From NCBI RefSeq assembly GCF_014451325.2, contig NZ_JACSCH020000018.1, positions 124,001-188,000 of the forward strand: a stretch of DNA of 64,000 nucleotides, in the 5' to 3' direction. Of this stretch, positions 17,639-26,197 are shown piece by piece. How positions within the stretch are numbered: position 1 is the first letter of the stretch; each line of letters begins with the position of its first letter. The position numbers and the translations under genes were made by a program. The notes beneath the pieces are model-generated. The model did not search any database and was not told the origin of the DNA. It saw only the letters and a list, made by a program, of their open reading frames with translations. The stretch comes from Streptomyces sp. CB02980. Lineage in GTDB: Bacteria; Actinomycetota; Actinomycetes; Streptomycetales; Streptomycetaceae.

Positions 17639-17674
17639 AGATACTTGACAACATAAAATATCTAGGTGCATGGT
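17639..17674 (+). promoter_or_regulatory. Oxidoreductase promoter and MarR operator
   Basis: TTGACA (17645–17650), an 18-bp spacer and CATGGT (17669–17674) form a plausible promoter for the gene starting at 17738. An inverted repeat AGATA (17639–17643) and TATCT (17659–17663), extended to CCYAGATA on both sides, brackets the -35 box. That fits a MarR repressor site. The stretch is strikingly AT-rich for this genome. Confidence 0.6.
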
Positions 17675-17737
17675 TGTTTCAGGTAGTGAATCTTTTGTGA
17701 TCTGAAGCTTTTCGTACGTTCTCTGGAGGCCGTGCTC

Positions 17738-18757
17738 ATGTCCGTTCTTCCCGCGTCCAGCCGTGAGTGGCATCTCGTCGCCCGTCCGCACGGCTGGCCG
17801 ACCCCCGCGGACTTCGCGCTCCGTGAGACCCCCGTCACCGAGCCCGCCGAGGGCCGGATCCTGGTCAAGAACCTGCACTTCTCGGTCGACCCGTACATGC
17901 GCGGCCGGATGAACGACGTGAAGTCGTACATCCCGCCGTTCAAGCTCGACCACCCCATGGACGGCGGCGCGGTCGGCGAGGTCATCGCCTCGAACGCCGA
18001 GGGCTTCGCCGTCGGCGACCACGTCCTGCACGGCCTCGGCTGGCGCGAGTACGCCGACGTCCCGGCCCAGCACGCCACCAAGGTCGACCCCGCGCTCGCC
18101 CCCCTCTCCGCCTACCTCGGCGTCCTCGGCATGACCGGCCTCACCGCCTACGCCGGCCTCTTCGACGTCGCCTCCTTCAAGGAGGGCGACGCGGTCTTCG
18201 TCTCCGGCGCCGCCGGTGCCGTCGGCAGCCAGGTCGGCCAGATGGCGCGCCTCAAGGGCGCCTCCCGCGTGATCGGCTCGGCCGGCTCCGACGAGAAGGT
18301 CAAGTTCCTCGTCGAGGAGCTCGGCTTCGACGCCGCGTTCAACTACAAGAACGGCCCGGTCAAGGACCAGCTCCGCGAGGCCGCACCGGACGGCATCGAC
18401 GTCTACTTCGACAACGTCGGCGGCGACCACCTCGAAGCCGCGATCTCCTCGCTCAACGTGCACGGCCGCGCCACCATCTGCGGCATGATCGCCCAGTACA
18501 ACGACACCGAGCCGGTCGCCGGACCGCGCAACATGGCGATGATCATCGGCAAGCGGCTCCGTCTCCAGGGCGTCCTCGTCGGCGACCACTACGGCCTCCA
18601 GCAGCAGTTCGTCCAGGAGGTCGGCGGCTGGCTCGCGGCGGGCGAGCTGAAGCACCGCGAGACCTTCGTCGAGGGCATCGAGAACGGCGTGGACGCCTTC
18701 CTCGGACTGCTCCGCGGTGACAACACCGGAAAGATGATCGTCTCGGTGACCGGTTAG
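17738..18757 (+). CDS. NADP-dependent oxidoreductase (MDR family)
   Basis: This 339-residue zinc-free medium-chain dehydrogenase/reductase resembles leukotriene B4 dehydrogenases, curcumin reductase CurA and alkenal reductases. The nucleotide-binding motif is SGAAGAVGSQVGQMARLKG (about residues 151–169). The N-terminal EWHLVARPHGWPTP and VDPYMRGRM segments are typical of the group. It probably reduces alpha,beta-unsaturated carbonyls or quinones with NADPH, a detoxification role that suits its place beside MarR and Ohr. I chose ATG at 17738 because GGAGG lies eight bases upstream; a GTG two codons earlier is less likely. Confidence 0.92.
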   Translation: MSVLPASSREWHLVARPHGWPTPADFALRETPVTEPAEGRILVKNLHFSVDPYMRGRMNDVKSYIPPFKLDHPMDGGAVGEVIASNAEGFAVGDHVLHGLGWREYADVPAQHATKVDPALAPLSAYLGVLGMTGLTAYAGLFDVASFKEGDAVFVSGAAGAVGSQVGQMARLKGASRVIGSAGSDEKVKFLVEELGFDAAFNYKNGPVKDQLREAAPDGIDVYFDNVGGDHLEAAISSLNVHGRATICGMIAQYNDTEPVAGPRNMAMIIGKRLRLQGVLVGDHYGLQQQFVQEVGGWLAAGELKHRETFVEGIENGVDAFLGLLRGDNTGKMIVSVTG

Positions 18758-18821
18758 TCTTCCCTCAGCCGCCGCGATCGTGGGCGCGAGTCGCGGCGAA
18801 CCCATGAAGGAAGTACCTCGC

Positions 18822-19244
18822 ATGCCGATCCAGCACTCCGACGTCCTCTACACCGCCGTCGCCACCGCCGAGGGCGGGCGTGACGGCCGTGTCGCCACCG
18901 ACGACGGCAAGCTCGACTTCGTCGTGAACCCGCCCAAGACGATGGGCGGCTCCGGCGCGGGCACCAACCCCGAGCAGCTCTTCGCGGCGGGCTACAGCGC
19001 CTGCTTCCAGGGCGCGCTCGGTGTCGTCGCCCGTAACGAGAAGGCCGACATCTCCGGCTCGACGGTCACCGCCGAGGTCGGCATCGGCAAGAACGACGAC
19101 GGCTTCGGCATCATCGTCAAGATCTCGGCGGCCATCCCGAACGTGGACGCCGAGACGGCGAAGAGCCTGATCGAGAAGGCGCACCAGGTCTGCCCGTACT
19201 CCAAGGCGACCCGCGGCAACATCACGGTCGAGCTCGCCGTCTGA
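18822..19244 (+). CDS. ohr: Organic hydroperoxide resistance protein (Ohr/OsmC)
   Basis: The 140-residue length and the two redox cysteines, Cys61 in YSACFQGAL and Cys124 in HQVCPYSKATRGN, define an Ohr-type peroxidase. Ohr reduces fatty-acid and other organic hydroperoxides in the cytoplasm, using lipoylated partners to regenerate its thiols. The ATG at 18822 with AAGGAAG upstream gives exactly the family length; an upstream in-frame ATG would add an unrelated tail. It follows the oxidoreductase gene by 64 bases in the same direction and may be co-transcribed. A run of short tandem repeats starts just past the stop. Confidence 0.95.
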   Translation: MPIQHSDVLYTAVATAEGGRDGRVATDDGKLDFVVNPPKTMGGSGAGTNPEQLFAAGYSACFQGALGVVARNEKADISGSTVTAEVGIGKNDDGFGIIVKISAAIPNVDAETAKSLIEKAHQVCPYSKATRGNITVELAV

Positions 19245-19250
19245 GCCCAC

Positions 19251-19341
19251 CGGTCGACGACTTGACCGACCACTCGATCGACCACTGATCGACCACTGAC
19301 GACCATTGATCGACGACTGATCGACGACTGGTCGACCGCTG
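19251..19341. repeat. About eight 10–12-bp tandem repeats after ohr
   Basis: Units of the form gatcgaccact repeat about eight times with small changes, starting seven bases past the ohr stop codon. They occupy half of the gap before the kinase gene. The TCGA cores are self-complementary, so several alternative hairpins can form. Confidence 0.85.
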
Positions 19342-19439
19342 TCCGAGGACCGCCTCCCGACCGCCATCGGGTGCGGTCCTCGCTGCGTACCCGGCCGCTG
19401 CGGCATCATGGGCCCTGTCCGGGGGACAGGGGGAGTCGG

Positions 19440-21083
19440 ATGGCGTCGTACGACGGGTCGGAGCGCGCCGACCACGGACTGATCGGCGGGCGCTACCGCC
19501 TGGGCGAGCGGCTCGGTCAGGGCGGCACCGGCGTCGTCCGGCGGGCCACCGACGAGCTCCTCGGACGCCCGGTCGCGGTCAAGACCCTCACCCTCGACGC
19601 AGGCGCCGACCCGGCGGGCGCCCTCCGCGAGGCCCGTGTCGTCGCCCGGATCCGCCACCCCCATGTGATCGTCGTCCACGACGTCGTCGACCACGACGGC
19701 CGGCCCGCCCTCGTCATGGAGCTGGTCGACGGCGGCTCGCTCGCCGACCGCCTCGCCGCGCCCGACGGGGCGCTGACCGTACGGGAGACCGCCCGCCTCG
19801 GTCTCGCCCTGCTCGACGCCCTGTCCGCCGCCCACGCCCACGACGTGCTGCACCGGGACGTGAAGCCCGCCAACGTCCTCCTGGAGAAGGGCACCGGCCG
19901 GGCGGTCCTCACCGACTTCGGCATCGCGAGCCTCCCCGGCGCCACCACGCTCAGCGGCACCGGAGTCTTCGTCGGCACCCCCGAGTACACCGCGCCGGAG
20001 CGCATGCAGGGCGGCGACGCGGGACCCGCCGCCGATCTCTGGTCGCTCGGCGCGCTGCTCTGCGCGGCGGCGACGGGCACGTCGCCGTTCCGCCGGGACT
20101 CGATCGGGGCCGTGCTCCATGCGGTCGTGTACGGGGAGATCCGGCCACCCGAGCGCCTCGGCCCCCTCCTGCCGGTCGTCCACGGCCTGCTGGAGCGCGA
20201 CCCGGAGCGGCGTCTGACCGCCGAGGAGGCCCGCCGACAGCTCACGGCCTGCCTGACCGGCGACACCCCTGCGCTGGACACCCCTGCGCTGGACACCCCG
20301 GCACTGGACACCTCCGCGTCGGCCTCCCGGGCACTCGCCCATCCGGCGCTGGACACCCCCGCGCTGGACACCCCCGCGCTCGACACACCTGCGCTCGACA
20401 CCCCCGCGCTCGACCCTCCGGCCCTACGGGACCGGGCCGGCGTCCCCGGCGAGGCCCCGCGTCGGCGGGTTGCCCTCGCGCTGCCGCTCGTGGCGGCCGT
20501 AGTCGCCGCCTGCGTCGCCGCCGCGACGGTCGCCGTGCTGCTCGCCGTCCGCGACGACCGCGGACCGGACGCGGGGCCGGCCCGTACGCCGGGCCCGACC
20601 TCCGTGGCCCCCGCCCTCGGGCCGCTGCCCGCCGGGTACACGGCCGTAGCCGACGAGCGCGGCTTCACCCTGGCCGTGCCGGCCGGGGCCACCCGCTCGA
20701 CCGACGGCGAGCGGGTGTTCTACACGACGGGCGACGGGGCCGTCTGGGTCGGGATCAGGATCCGGCCCATCCCCGCCGGCGGGGCCATCGGAGCGATGCG
20801 TACCGCCGACGCGAGCGGCCCGCGCACCAACCCCGGGTACCGGGACGGCGCGGTGGGGGAGACCCGGCACAAGGGACTGCCCGCCGCCCGCTGGGAGTTC
20901 ACCTGGGACGGCTTCACCGCCGCCGAGGGGCCCCGGCACACCGTCGACCTCTGCTGGGAGCAGGCCGGGACCCTGTACGACGTATGGGCGTCGGCCCCGG
21001 TCGGCCGCGCCGCGGAGGGCCGTGCCCATCTCACCGCGGCGCTCGACTCCTTCCGTACGTCGGGCCGGGCGCCCGGCGGCTGA
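19440..21083 (+). CDS. Transmembrane Ser/Thr protein kinase (PknB-like)
   Basis: This 547-residue Hanks-type kinase has the glycine loop GQGGTGVVRRA, catalytic Lys48 (VAVKTL), Asp140 in HRDVKPANV, DFG and the APE-like APERM motif, all intact. A linker of about eight Pro-Ala-Leu-Asp repeats (about residues 276–330) leads to one membrane helix (LALPLVAAVVAACVAAATVAVLLAV). The C-terminal domain of about 150 residues lies outside the cell and has no PASTA repeats, so its ligand is unknown. The ATG at 19440 follows GGGGAG. It is followed closely by the EI24 gene in the same direction. Confidence 0.93.
   Translation: MASYDGSERADHGLIGGRYRLGERLGQGGTGVVRRATDELLGRPVAVKTLTLDAGADPAGALREARVVARIRHPHVIVVHDVVDHDGRPALVMELVDGGSLADRLAAPDGALTVRETARLGLALLDALSAAHAHDVLHRDVKPANVLLEKGTGRAVLTDFGIASLPGATTLSGTGVFVGTPEYTAPERMQGGDAGPAADLWSLGALLCAAATGTSPFRRDSIGAVLHAVVYGEIRPPERLGPLLPVVHGLLERDPERRLTAEEARRQLTACLTGDTPALDTPALDTPALDTSASASRALAHPALDTPALDTPALDTPALDTPALDPPALRDRAGVPGEAPRRRVALALPLVAAVVAACVAAATVAVLLAVRDDRGPDAGPARTPGPTSVAPALGPLPAGYTAVADERGFTLAVPAGATRSTDGERVFYTTGDGAVWVGIRIRPIPAGGAIGAMRTADASGPRTNPGYRDGAVGETRHKGLPAARWEFTWDGFTAAEGPRHTVDLCWEQAGTLYDVWASAPVGRAAEGRAHLTAALDSFRTSGRAPGG
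20265..20425 (+). repeat. 15-base tandem repeat encoding TPALD in the kinase linker
   Basis: About eight copies of a 15-base unit (gacacccctgcgctg) encode (T/H)PALD, interrupted once by a Ser/Ala-rich stretch. It lies between the kinase domain and the membrane helix, so copy-number changes would only alter linker length. Confidence 0.9.
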
Positions 21084-21111
21084 CCCGTACCCCACCGATA
21101 AGGTGACCCTC

Positions 21112-21951
21112 ATGCGCGATCTCGGGGTGGGTTTCGGTTACCTGGTAAAGGGCCAGAAGTGGGTGGGCCGGCACGGACGGTGGTTCGGTTTCGGGCTGCT
21201 GCCCGGACTCGTGACCCTCGTCCTCTACGCGGGCGCGCTCGTCGGTCTCGGCTACGGCGCCGACGACCTGGCCACCTGGGTGACCCCCTTCGCCGACGAC
21301 TGGAGCTCGCCGTGGCTCGGGATATTCCGCGGCACCCTGACCGCCCTCGTCGTCGCCTTCGGCCTCTTCCTCGCGGTCATCACCTTCACCGCCGTGACCC
21401 TGCTCGTCGGCCAGCCGTTCTACGAGTCGCTCTCCGAGGCGGTCGACCGCAGCGAGGGCGGCGAGGTCCCCGAGTCCGGGCTTCCGCTCTGGCGCGAGCT
21501 GTGGATCTCGGCCCGTGACAGCCTGCGGATCCTGCTGCGGGTCGTGTTCTACGGCGTCCTGCTCTTCGCCTGCGGCTTCATCCCGGTGATCGGCCAGACC
21601 GTCGTCCCCGTCATCGGCTTCTGCGTCTCCGGCTTCTTCCTCGCCGAGGAGCTGACGTCCGTCGCGTTCCAGCGCCGCGGCGTCGAGCTCAAGGAACGGC
21701 TCCGGATGCTTCGTGGCCGCCGGATGGCCGTCCTCGGCTTCGGCGTTCCGCTGACCCTCGCCTTCCTCGTGCCCTTCGTCGCCGTCTTCCTGATGCCGGG
21801 AGCGGTCGCCGGGGCCACCCTGATGGCCCGCGAGCTGGGCGGCGAGACCGGTGGCGACGACCGGGACGAGATCTCCCGGGAAGACGACCACCCGGGCGGC
21901 AACCTTCCTTCCTCCGGCGGCGACCAGGGGGTGCACCACCTCCCCCACTGA
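21112..21951 (+). CDS. EI24 domain integral membrane protein
   Basis: This 279-residue protein has the EI24/CysZ-like fold: four to six hydrophobic segments, with an N-terminal GFGYLVKGQKWV and a central LLVGQPFYESLSEAVDR stretch that is highly conserved in actinobacterial members. CysZ proteins transport sulfate, but the actinobacterial branch has no proven substrate. The C-terminal 40 residues are acidic and hydrophilic. ATG at 21112 has AAGGTG upstream and marks the start of similarity. It lies 28 bases after the kinase stop and 13 bases before the pectate lyase, suggesting a single transcript. Confidence 0.9.
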   Translation: MRDLGVGFGYLVKGQKWVGRHGRWFGFGLLPGLVTLVLYAGALVGLGYGADDLATWVTPFADDWSSPWLGIFRGTLTALVVAFGLFLAVITFTAVTLLVGQPFYESLSEAVDRSEGGEVPESGLPLWRELWISARDSLRILLRVVFYGVLLFACGFIPVIGQTVVPVIGFCVSGFFLAEELTSVAFQRRGVELKERLRMLRGRRMAVLGFGVPLTLAFLVPFVAVFLMPGAVAGATLMARELGGETGGDDRDEISREDDHPGGNLPSSGGDQGVHHLPH

Positions 21952-21964
21952 AGGAAGAAGCATC

Positions 21965-22789
21965 ATGACGTCAGCGTCACACAAGCGGAAGACAGGCCGG
22001 CGGCGGGCGATCATCGGCGGCCTGAGCGCCCTCGGAGTCACCGGGGCGGCGATCGTCACCACGACCCTGCTCGCCCCGGCGGGCGCCGCGAGCGCCCTGC
22101 CCGCCTGGCCGCAGGCCAAGGGCGGCAAGCCGGTCCCCGCGTCCATCGAGGTCTCCGGCACCTACGACGGCGGGCTCCAGCGCTTCCACGGCACCGGTGA
22201 GCTCGGCTCGGACGGCCAGGACGAGAGCCAGCAGCCGCTCTTCGTCCTCGAGGACGGCGCGGTCCTCAAGAACGTGGTCATCGGCTCCCCGGCCGCCGAC
22301 GGGGTCCACTGCCTCGGCAGCTGCACCCTGCAGAACGTCTGGTGGGAGAACGTCGGCGAGGACGCCGCCACCTTCAAGGGCACCTCGGCGTCCTCGGTGT
22401 ACACGGTGTACGGCGGCGGCGCGAAGAGCGCGTCCGACAAGGTCTTCCAGTTCAACGGCGCGGGCAAGCTGGTCGTGACCAGGTTCCAGGTCTCCGACTT
22501 CGGCAAGCTCGTCCGGTCCTGCGGCAACTGCAAGAAGCAGTACAAGCGGACGATCCTGGTCAACGACGTCGACATCACCACGCCCGGCAAGTCGATCGTC
22601 GGGGTCAACGCCAACTACGGCGACACCGCGTCCCTGCGGAACGTCCGGATCCACGGCGACACCAAGAAGAAGATCAAGCCGTGCACCCGCTTCACCGGCA
22701 ACAACACCGGCAAGGAGCCCAAGGAGATCGGCACCGGCCCGGACGGCACCACGTGCCGCTACTCCGCCGGCGACCTCTCGTACGACTAG
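21965..22789 (+). CDS. Secreted pectate lyase (PL3 family)
   Basis: The 274-residue precursor has a signal peptide with a twin-arginine-like start (RKTGRRRAIIGG), a hydrophobic core and an AGAASA cleavage region near residue 40. The mature part matches polysaccharide lyase family 3: a small beta-helix with repeated VxNVVIGxPAADGVHC and ENVGEDAATFKG segments and four paired cysteines. It would cleave de-esterified pectin outside the cell with calcium, using a Lys/Arg base in the beta-helix groove. GGAAGAAG lies before the ATG. Its close spacing to EI24 is odd for an extracellular enzyme. Confidence 0.9.
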   Translation: MTSASHKRKTGRRRAIIGGLSALGVTGAAIVTTTLLAPAGAASALPAWPQAKGGKPVPASIEVSGTYDGGLQRFHGTGELGSDGQDESQQPLFVLEDGAVLKNVVIGSPAADGVHCLGSCTLQNVWWENVGEDAATFKGTSASSVYTVYGGGAKSASDKVFQFNGAGKLVVTRFQVSDFGKLVRSCGNCKKQYKRTILVNDVDITTPGKSIVGVNANYGDTASLRNVRIHGDTKKKIKPCTRFTGNNTGKEPKEIGTGPDGTTCRYSAGDLSYD

Positions 22790-22796
22790 GCGTACG

Positions 22797-22838
22797 CACC
22801 CGGTCCCCGGCGTCGTCTCAGACGTCGAGGACCGGGTG
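22797..22838. terminator. Hairpin between pectate lyase and LysR genes
   Basis: CACCCGGTCC (22797–22806) pairs perfectly with GGACCGGGTG (22829–22838). The right arm lies inside the end of the convergent LysR gene, so the LysR stop (22818–22820) is in the loop. It probably terminates pectate lyase transcription. Confidence 0.55.
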
Positions 22839-23780
22839 CAGTTCCGGCCGGGCGTCCCACCACTCCCGGTAGAAGGCGTTGTTGCCGACGTTCGCCAGAT
22901 AGGCGTGGACCGCCGCCCGGTACAGCAGCTCCGCCTGCCGGGCGGGGACCGCCGCCCTGTTCCAGGCCAGCCGGATCCGGCCCAGGACCGGGTCGCCCTC
23001 CAGGGGGCGCAGGACCGTGCCCTCCGCGTACGGGGCCGTCGGCTGGCTCATGGAGATCGCCCGGCCCGAGGCGATCAGGTCGTAGTGCATCTTCCGGTCG
23101 GCGACCCGGTGCCGCAGCGAGGGCGTGAACCCGGCCTTCGCACAGGCGGCGACCAGCGCCTCCGGCCCGCCGTCGTCGTCCTCCACCAGCGTCATCCAGG
23201 ACTCGCCGGCCAGCTCGGCCAGCGCGATCCGCTTCTTCCCGGCCAGCGGGTGCGCGGCCGAGAGGCGCACGCAGAAGGGTTCCTTGGGGACCAGGGTCCT
23301 GGCCGTGGTGCCCTCGGGCAGGGCGACCTCGTGCTCGTTGACCTCCCCGTACAGCACGGCGTCGTACCGTCCCGCGCCGAGCTGCCGGGTCAGGGTGGTC
23401 GCCGAGTGCTCCACGGTCACCGAGATGTCCTGACCGGCCATCACCCGCTCCAGTTGCCCGAGCAGCCCGTCGACCAGGACGAGCAGGATGCAGCCGAGCC
23501 GCAGCGGGGTGCCGGGGGCGACGGCCCGCGCCCCGGCGGCGAGCGCGTCCATCTCGCCGAGCACGAGCCGCGCCTTGGAGAGGACGAACTCGCCCAGCGG
23601 GGTGGGCTCCACGCCGTTCCGGCCGCGCAGGAAGAGCTCCCCGCCCGCGACCCGCTCGATGCGCCTGAGCTGCGCGGAGAGCGCCGGCTGGGAGACCCCG
23701 AGCCGCCCGGCCGCGCGTCCCAGACTGCCCGCTTCCGCTATCCGGCAGACGGCCTCCAGATGTCTCAACTCCAGCTGCAT
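22818..23780 (-). CDS. LysR family transcriptional regulator
   Basis: This 320-residue protein has the LysR helix-turn-helix at residues 1–60 (MQLELRHLEAVCRIAE… GRLGVSQPALSAQLRRIE) and a periplasmic-binding-protein-like effector domain after residue 90. ATG at 23780 begins the canonical N-terminus; upstream frame extension is non-coding. It is transcribed away from the M4 protease gene, with 146 bases between the starts, so it probably controls that protease, its own gene, or both. The effector is unknown. Confidence 0.92.
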   Translation of the reverse strand: MQLELRHLEAVCRIAEAGSLGRAAGRLGVSQPALSAQLRRIERVAGGELFLRGRNGVEPTPLGEFVLSKARLVLGEMDALAAGARAVAPGTPLRLGCILLVLVDGLLGQLERVMAGQDISVTVEHSATTLTRQLGAGRYDAVLYGEVNEHEVALPEGTTARTLVPKEPFCVRLSAAHPLAGKKRIALAELAGESWMTLVEDDDGGPEALVAACAKAGFTPSLRHRVADRKMHYDLIASGRAISMSQPTAPYAEGTVLRPLEGDPVLGRIRLAWNRAAVPARQAELLYRAAVHAYLANVGNNAFYREWWDARPELHPVLDV

Positions 23781-23926
23781 TTCAGCAGCGTACGCAGCGC
23801 CGCGCGGCCGCACCATAACCCGCGTCTTATGCCGGATGAGATGTCCCGAACCAGTCATGTCCACGCCCATACTCGGCGCGACGATCCGTCTCCCCCACCA
23901 CGATCCCACCCCGATCGGAGCAGACG

Positions 23927-26113
23927 TTGCACCCCAGCAGAATCACGGCGGCCGTGGCCGCCCTGGCGCTCTCGGCGAGCCTCGCGACCGCCCTCGCCGG
24001 CACCGCCACCGCGGCCCCGCAGGCGCAGCCCGTACCCCCGGGCCACGGCAAGTCCCTCGCGCTCGCCGCCGCCGACGGCGCCGCGGCCAGCGGCCTCGAC
24101 GAACTCCGGCACGGCGCCGAGGAGGACCTCGTCCGGACGTCCGTCACCCCCTGGACGAACGGCCTGTACTACGCCTCGTACGAGCGCACCTACCGCGGCC
24201 TCCCGGTCGTCGGCGGCGACGCGGTCGTCGTCTCCGACAGCTCCGGCAAGGTCCGCGAGGTCACCGGCGCCCCGGCGCCCGCCATCAAGGTCTCCACCAA
24301 GGCGAAGGTGACCGCCGGCGCGGCCCTCGCCACCGCCCGCAGGCAGCTGGCCTCGGTGGAGAGCGCGAGCGCCCCCGAGCTGACCGTGCTCCTCAAGGGC
24401 GGCAAGGCCGTGCTGACCTGGCACACCCTGGTCATCGGCCGGACCGCGCAGGACGCCCCCAGCTCCCTCGACACCTACGTCGACGCCCGTACCGGATCCG
24501 TCGCCCGGGCCACCGACAAGATCCTGCACGCCGACGGCCGCGGCTACCACAACGGCAACGTCACCATCGACACCGCCGCGAGCTCCATGACCGACACCAG
24601 CCGCGGCGGCTTCAAGTGCGGCGGGCAGAACGGCAGCGCGTACACGGGCTCCTCGCCCTGGGGCAACAACGGCGCCAACGACCTGGTGACCGCCTGCGTC
24701 GACATCATGTACGCGGCGCAGAAGGAACACTCCATGCTCAAGGAGTGGTTCGGCTACAACGGCCAGAACGGCCAGGGCGGCATGGTCCCGGCCCGCGCCG
24801 GACTCTCCGAGGTCAACGCGTACTACGACGGCACGAAGACGACCTACGGGCGGGCCCAGACCGGCTCCAACCAGCTCACCGGCATCGACGTCGTGGCGCA
24901 CGAGTACGGCCACGAGATCTTCGACCGGACCCCGGGCAGCGCCGGCTCCTCCAACGAGAACGGCGGGCTCAACGAGTCCACCGGCGACATCTTCGGCGCG
25001 CTCACCGAGCACTACGCCAACAACCCCAACGACACCCCGGACTACACGGTCGGCGAGAAGGTCAACTTCTTCGGCGACGGCAAGCCGATCCGGAACATGT
25101 ACAACCCCTCGCTCGTCGGCAACGACCCCAACTGCTACCCCCAGTTGAACTCGGGCACCGAGGTGCACGCGGCGGCCGGACCGCAGAACCACTGGTTCTA
25201 CCTGCTCGCCGAGGGCTCCAACCCGGGCGGCGGCAAGCCCAACAGCCCCATATGTTCCGGCGGTCCGTCCTCCGTGACCGGCATCGGCATCCAGAAGGCC
25301 GGCAAGGTCTTCATGGGCGCCCTGCTCATGAAGACCTCCTCCTGGAACCACCTCGCCGCCCGCAAGGCGACCCTGACCAGCGCCAAGAACACCTACGGCA
25401 GCGTCGAGTGCAACGCGGTGAAGGCGGCCTGGAACGCGATCGGCGTCCCCGCCCAGTCCGGTGAGACCGACTGCGGCGGCACCACCACCCCGGACTTCTC
25501 GCTCGCCCTGAACCCGTCCTCGGGCTCGGTCCAGGCCGGTGCCTCCGTCACCTCCACGGTGAACACCAGCACCACCGGCGGCAGCGCGCAGACCGTCCAG
25601 CTCTCCGCGAGCGGCGCCCCGAGCGGTGTCACGGTCTCCTTCAGCCCGGCGTCGGTGACCTCGGGCAACTCGTCGACGATGACCGTCCAGGTCGCGGCGG
25701 GCACGGCCAACGGCACCTACCCGATCACCGTCACCGGTACGGGCTCCGCCACCCACACCGTCACCTACCAGCTGTCGGTCGGCACCACGACCCCGCCCAC
25801 CGGCTGCGCCGACTCCGAGTACAGCTACCAGGGCAGCCTGACCTCCGGCCAGACCGCGGTCCAGCCCGACGGCTCGTACTACTACTCGGCGACCTCCGGC
25901 ACCCACGTGGGCTGCCTGCGCGGCCCGGCCGGCAAGGACTACGACCTCTACCTGCAGAAGTGGAACGGCGGGGGCTGGGTGGACGTCGCCGTCGGCGGCA
26001 CCGCGACGGCCGACGAGGACACCAGCTACTACGGCACCGCGGGCTACTACCGCTACATCGTCCACGCGTACAGCGGCTCCGGCGCGTACACGCTGGGCCT
26101 GAGCGCCCCGTAG
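23927..26113 (+). CDS. Secreted M4 (thermolysin-like) metalloprotease with PPC domain
   Basis: The 728-residue precursor has a signal peptide (about residues 1–29), an FTP-type propeptide, and an M4 catalytic domain with the zinc-binding H325-E-Y-G-H329 and the downstream ligand Glu350 in GGLNESTGD. After about residue 525 come an Ig-like segment and a C-terminal pre-peptidase (PPC) domain of about 100 residues, which are often removed or used for substrate binding. The start codon is TTG, supported by CGGAG seven bases upstream and by a proper signal peptide directly after it. It is divergent from a LysR gene and followed by a strong terminator. Confidence 0.94.
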   Translation: MHPSRITAAVAALALSASLATALAGTATAAPQAQPVPPGHGKSLALAAADGAAASGLDELRHGAEEDLVRTSVTPWTNGLYYASYERTYRGLPVVGGDAVVVSDSSGKVREVTGAPAPAIKVSTKAKVTAGAALATARRQLASVESASAPELTVLLKGGKAVLTWHTLVIGRTAQDAPSSLDTYVDARTGSVARATDKILHADGRGYHNGNVTIDTAASSMTDTSRGGFKCGGQNGSAYTGSSPWGNNGANDLVTACVDIMYAAQKEHSMLKEWFGYNGQNGQGGMVPARAGLSEVNAYYDGTKTTYGRAQTGSNQLTGIDVVAHEYGHEIFDRTPGSAGSSNENGGLNESTGDIFGALTEHYANNPNDTPDYTVGEKVNFFGDGKPIRNMYNPSLVGNDPNCYPQLNSGTEVHAAAGPQNHWFYLLAEGSNPGGGKPNSPICSGGPSSVTGIGIQKAGKVFMGALLMKTSSWNHLAARKATLTSAKNTYGSVECNAVKAAWNAIGVPAQSGETDCGGTTTPDFSLALNPSSGSVQAGASVTSTVNTSTTGGSAQTVQLSASGAPSGVTVSFSPASVTSGNSSTMTVQVAAGTANGTYPITVTGTGSATHTVTYQLSVGTTTPPTGCADSEYSYQGSLTSGQTAVQPDGSYYYSATSGTHVGCLRGPAGKDYDLYLQKWNGGGWVDVAVGGTATADEDTSYYGTAGYYRYIVHAYSGSGAYTLGLSAP

Positions 26114-26149
26114 CGACCGGGCCACGAGCGCCCCGTCACGGGGCGGGGA

Positions 26150-26191
26150 GGCGGCGCCGTCACGGACCGGGGGTTCCGTGACGGCGCCGCC
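26150..26191. terminator. Perfect 17-bp bidirectional terminator
   Basis: GGCGGCGCCGTCACGGA at 26150–26166 pairs without mismatch with 26175–26191 around an eight-base loop. It lies between the convergent M4 protease and hydrolase genes and ends seven bases before the hydrolase stop. Confidence 0.85.
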
Positions 26192-26197
26192 GTTCCC

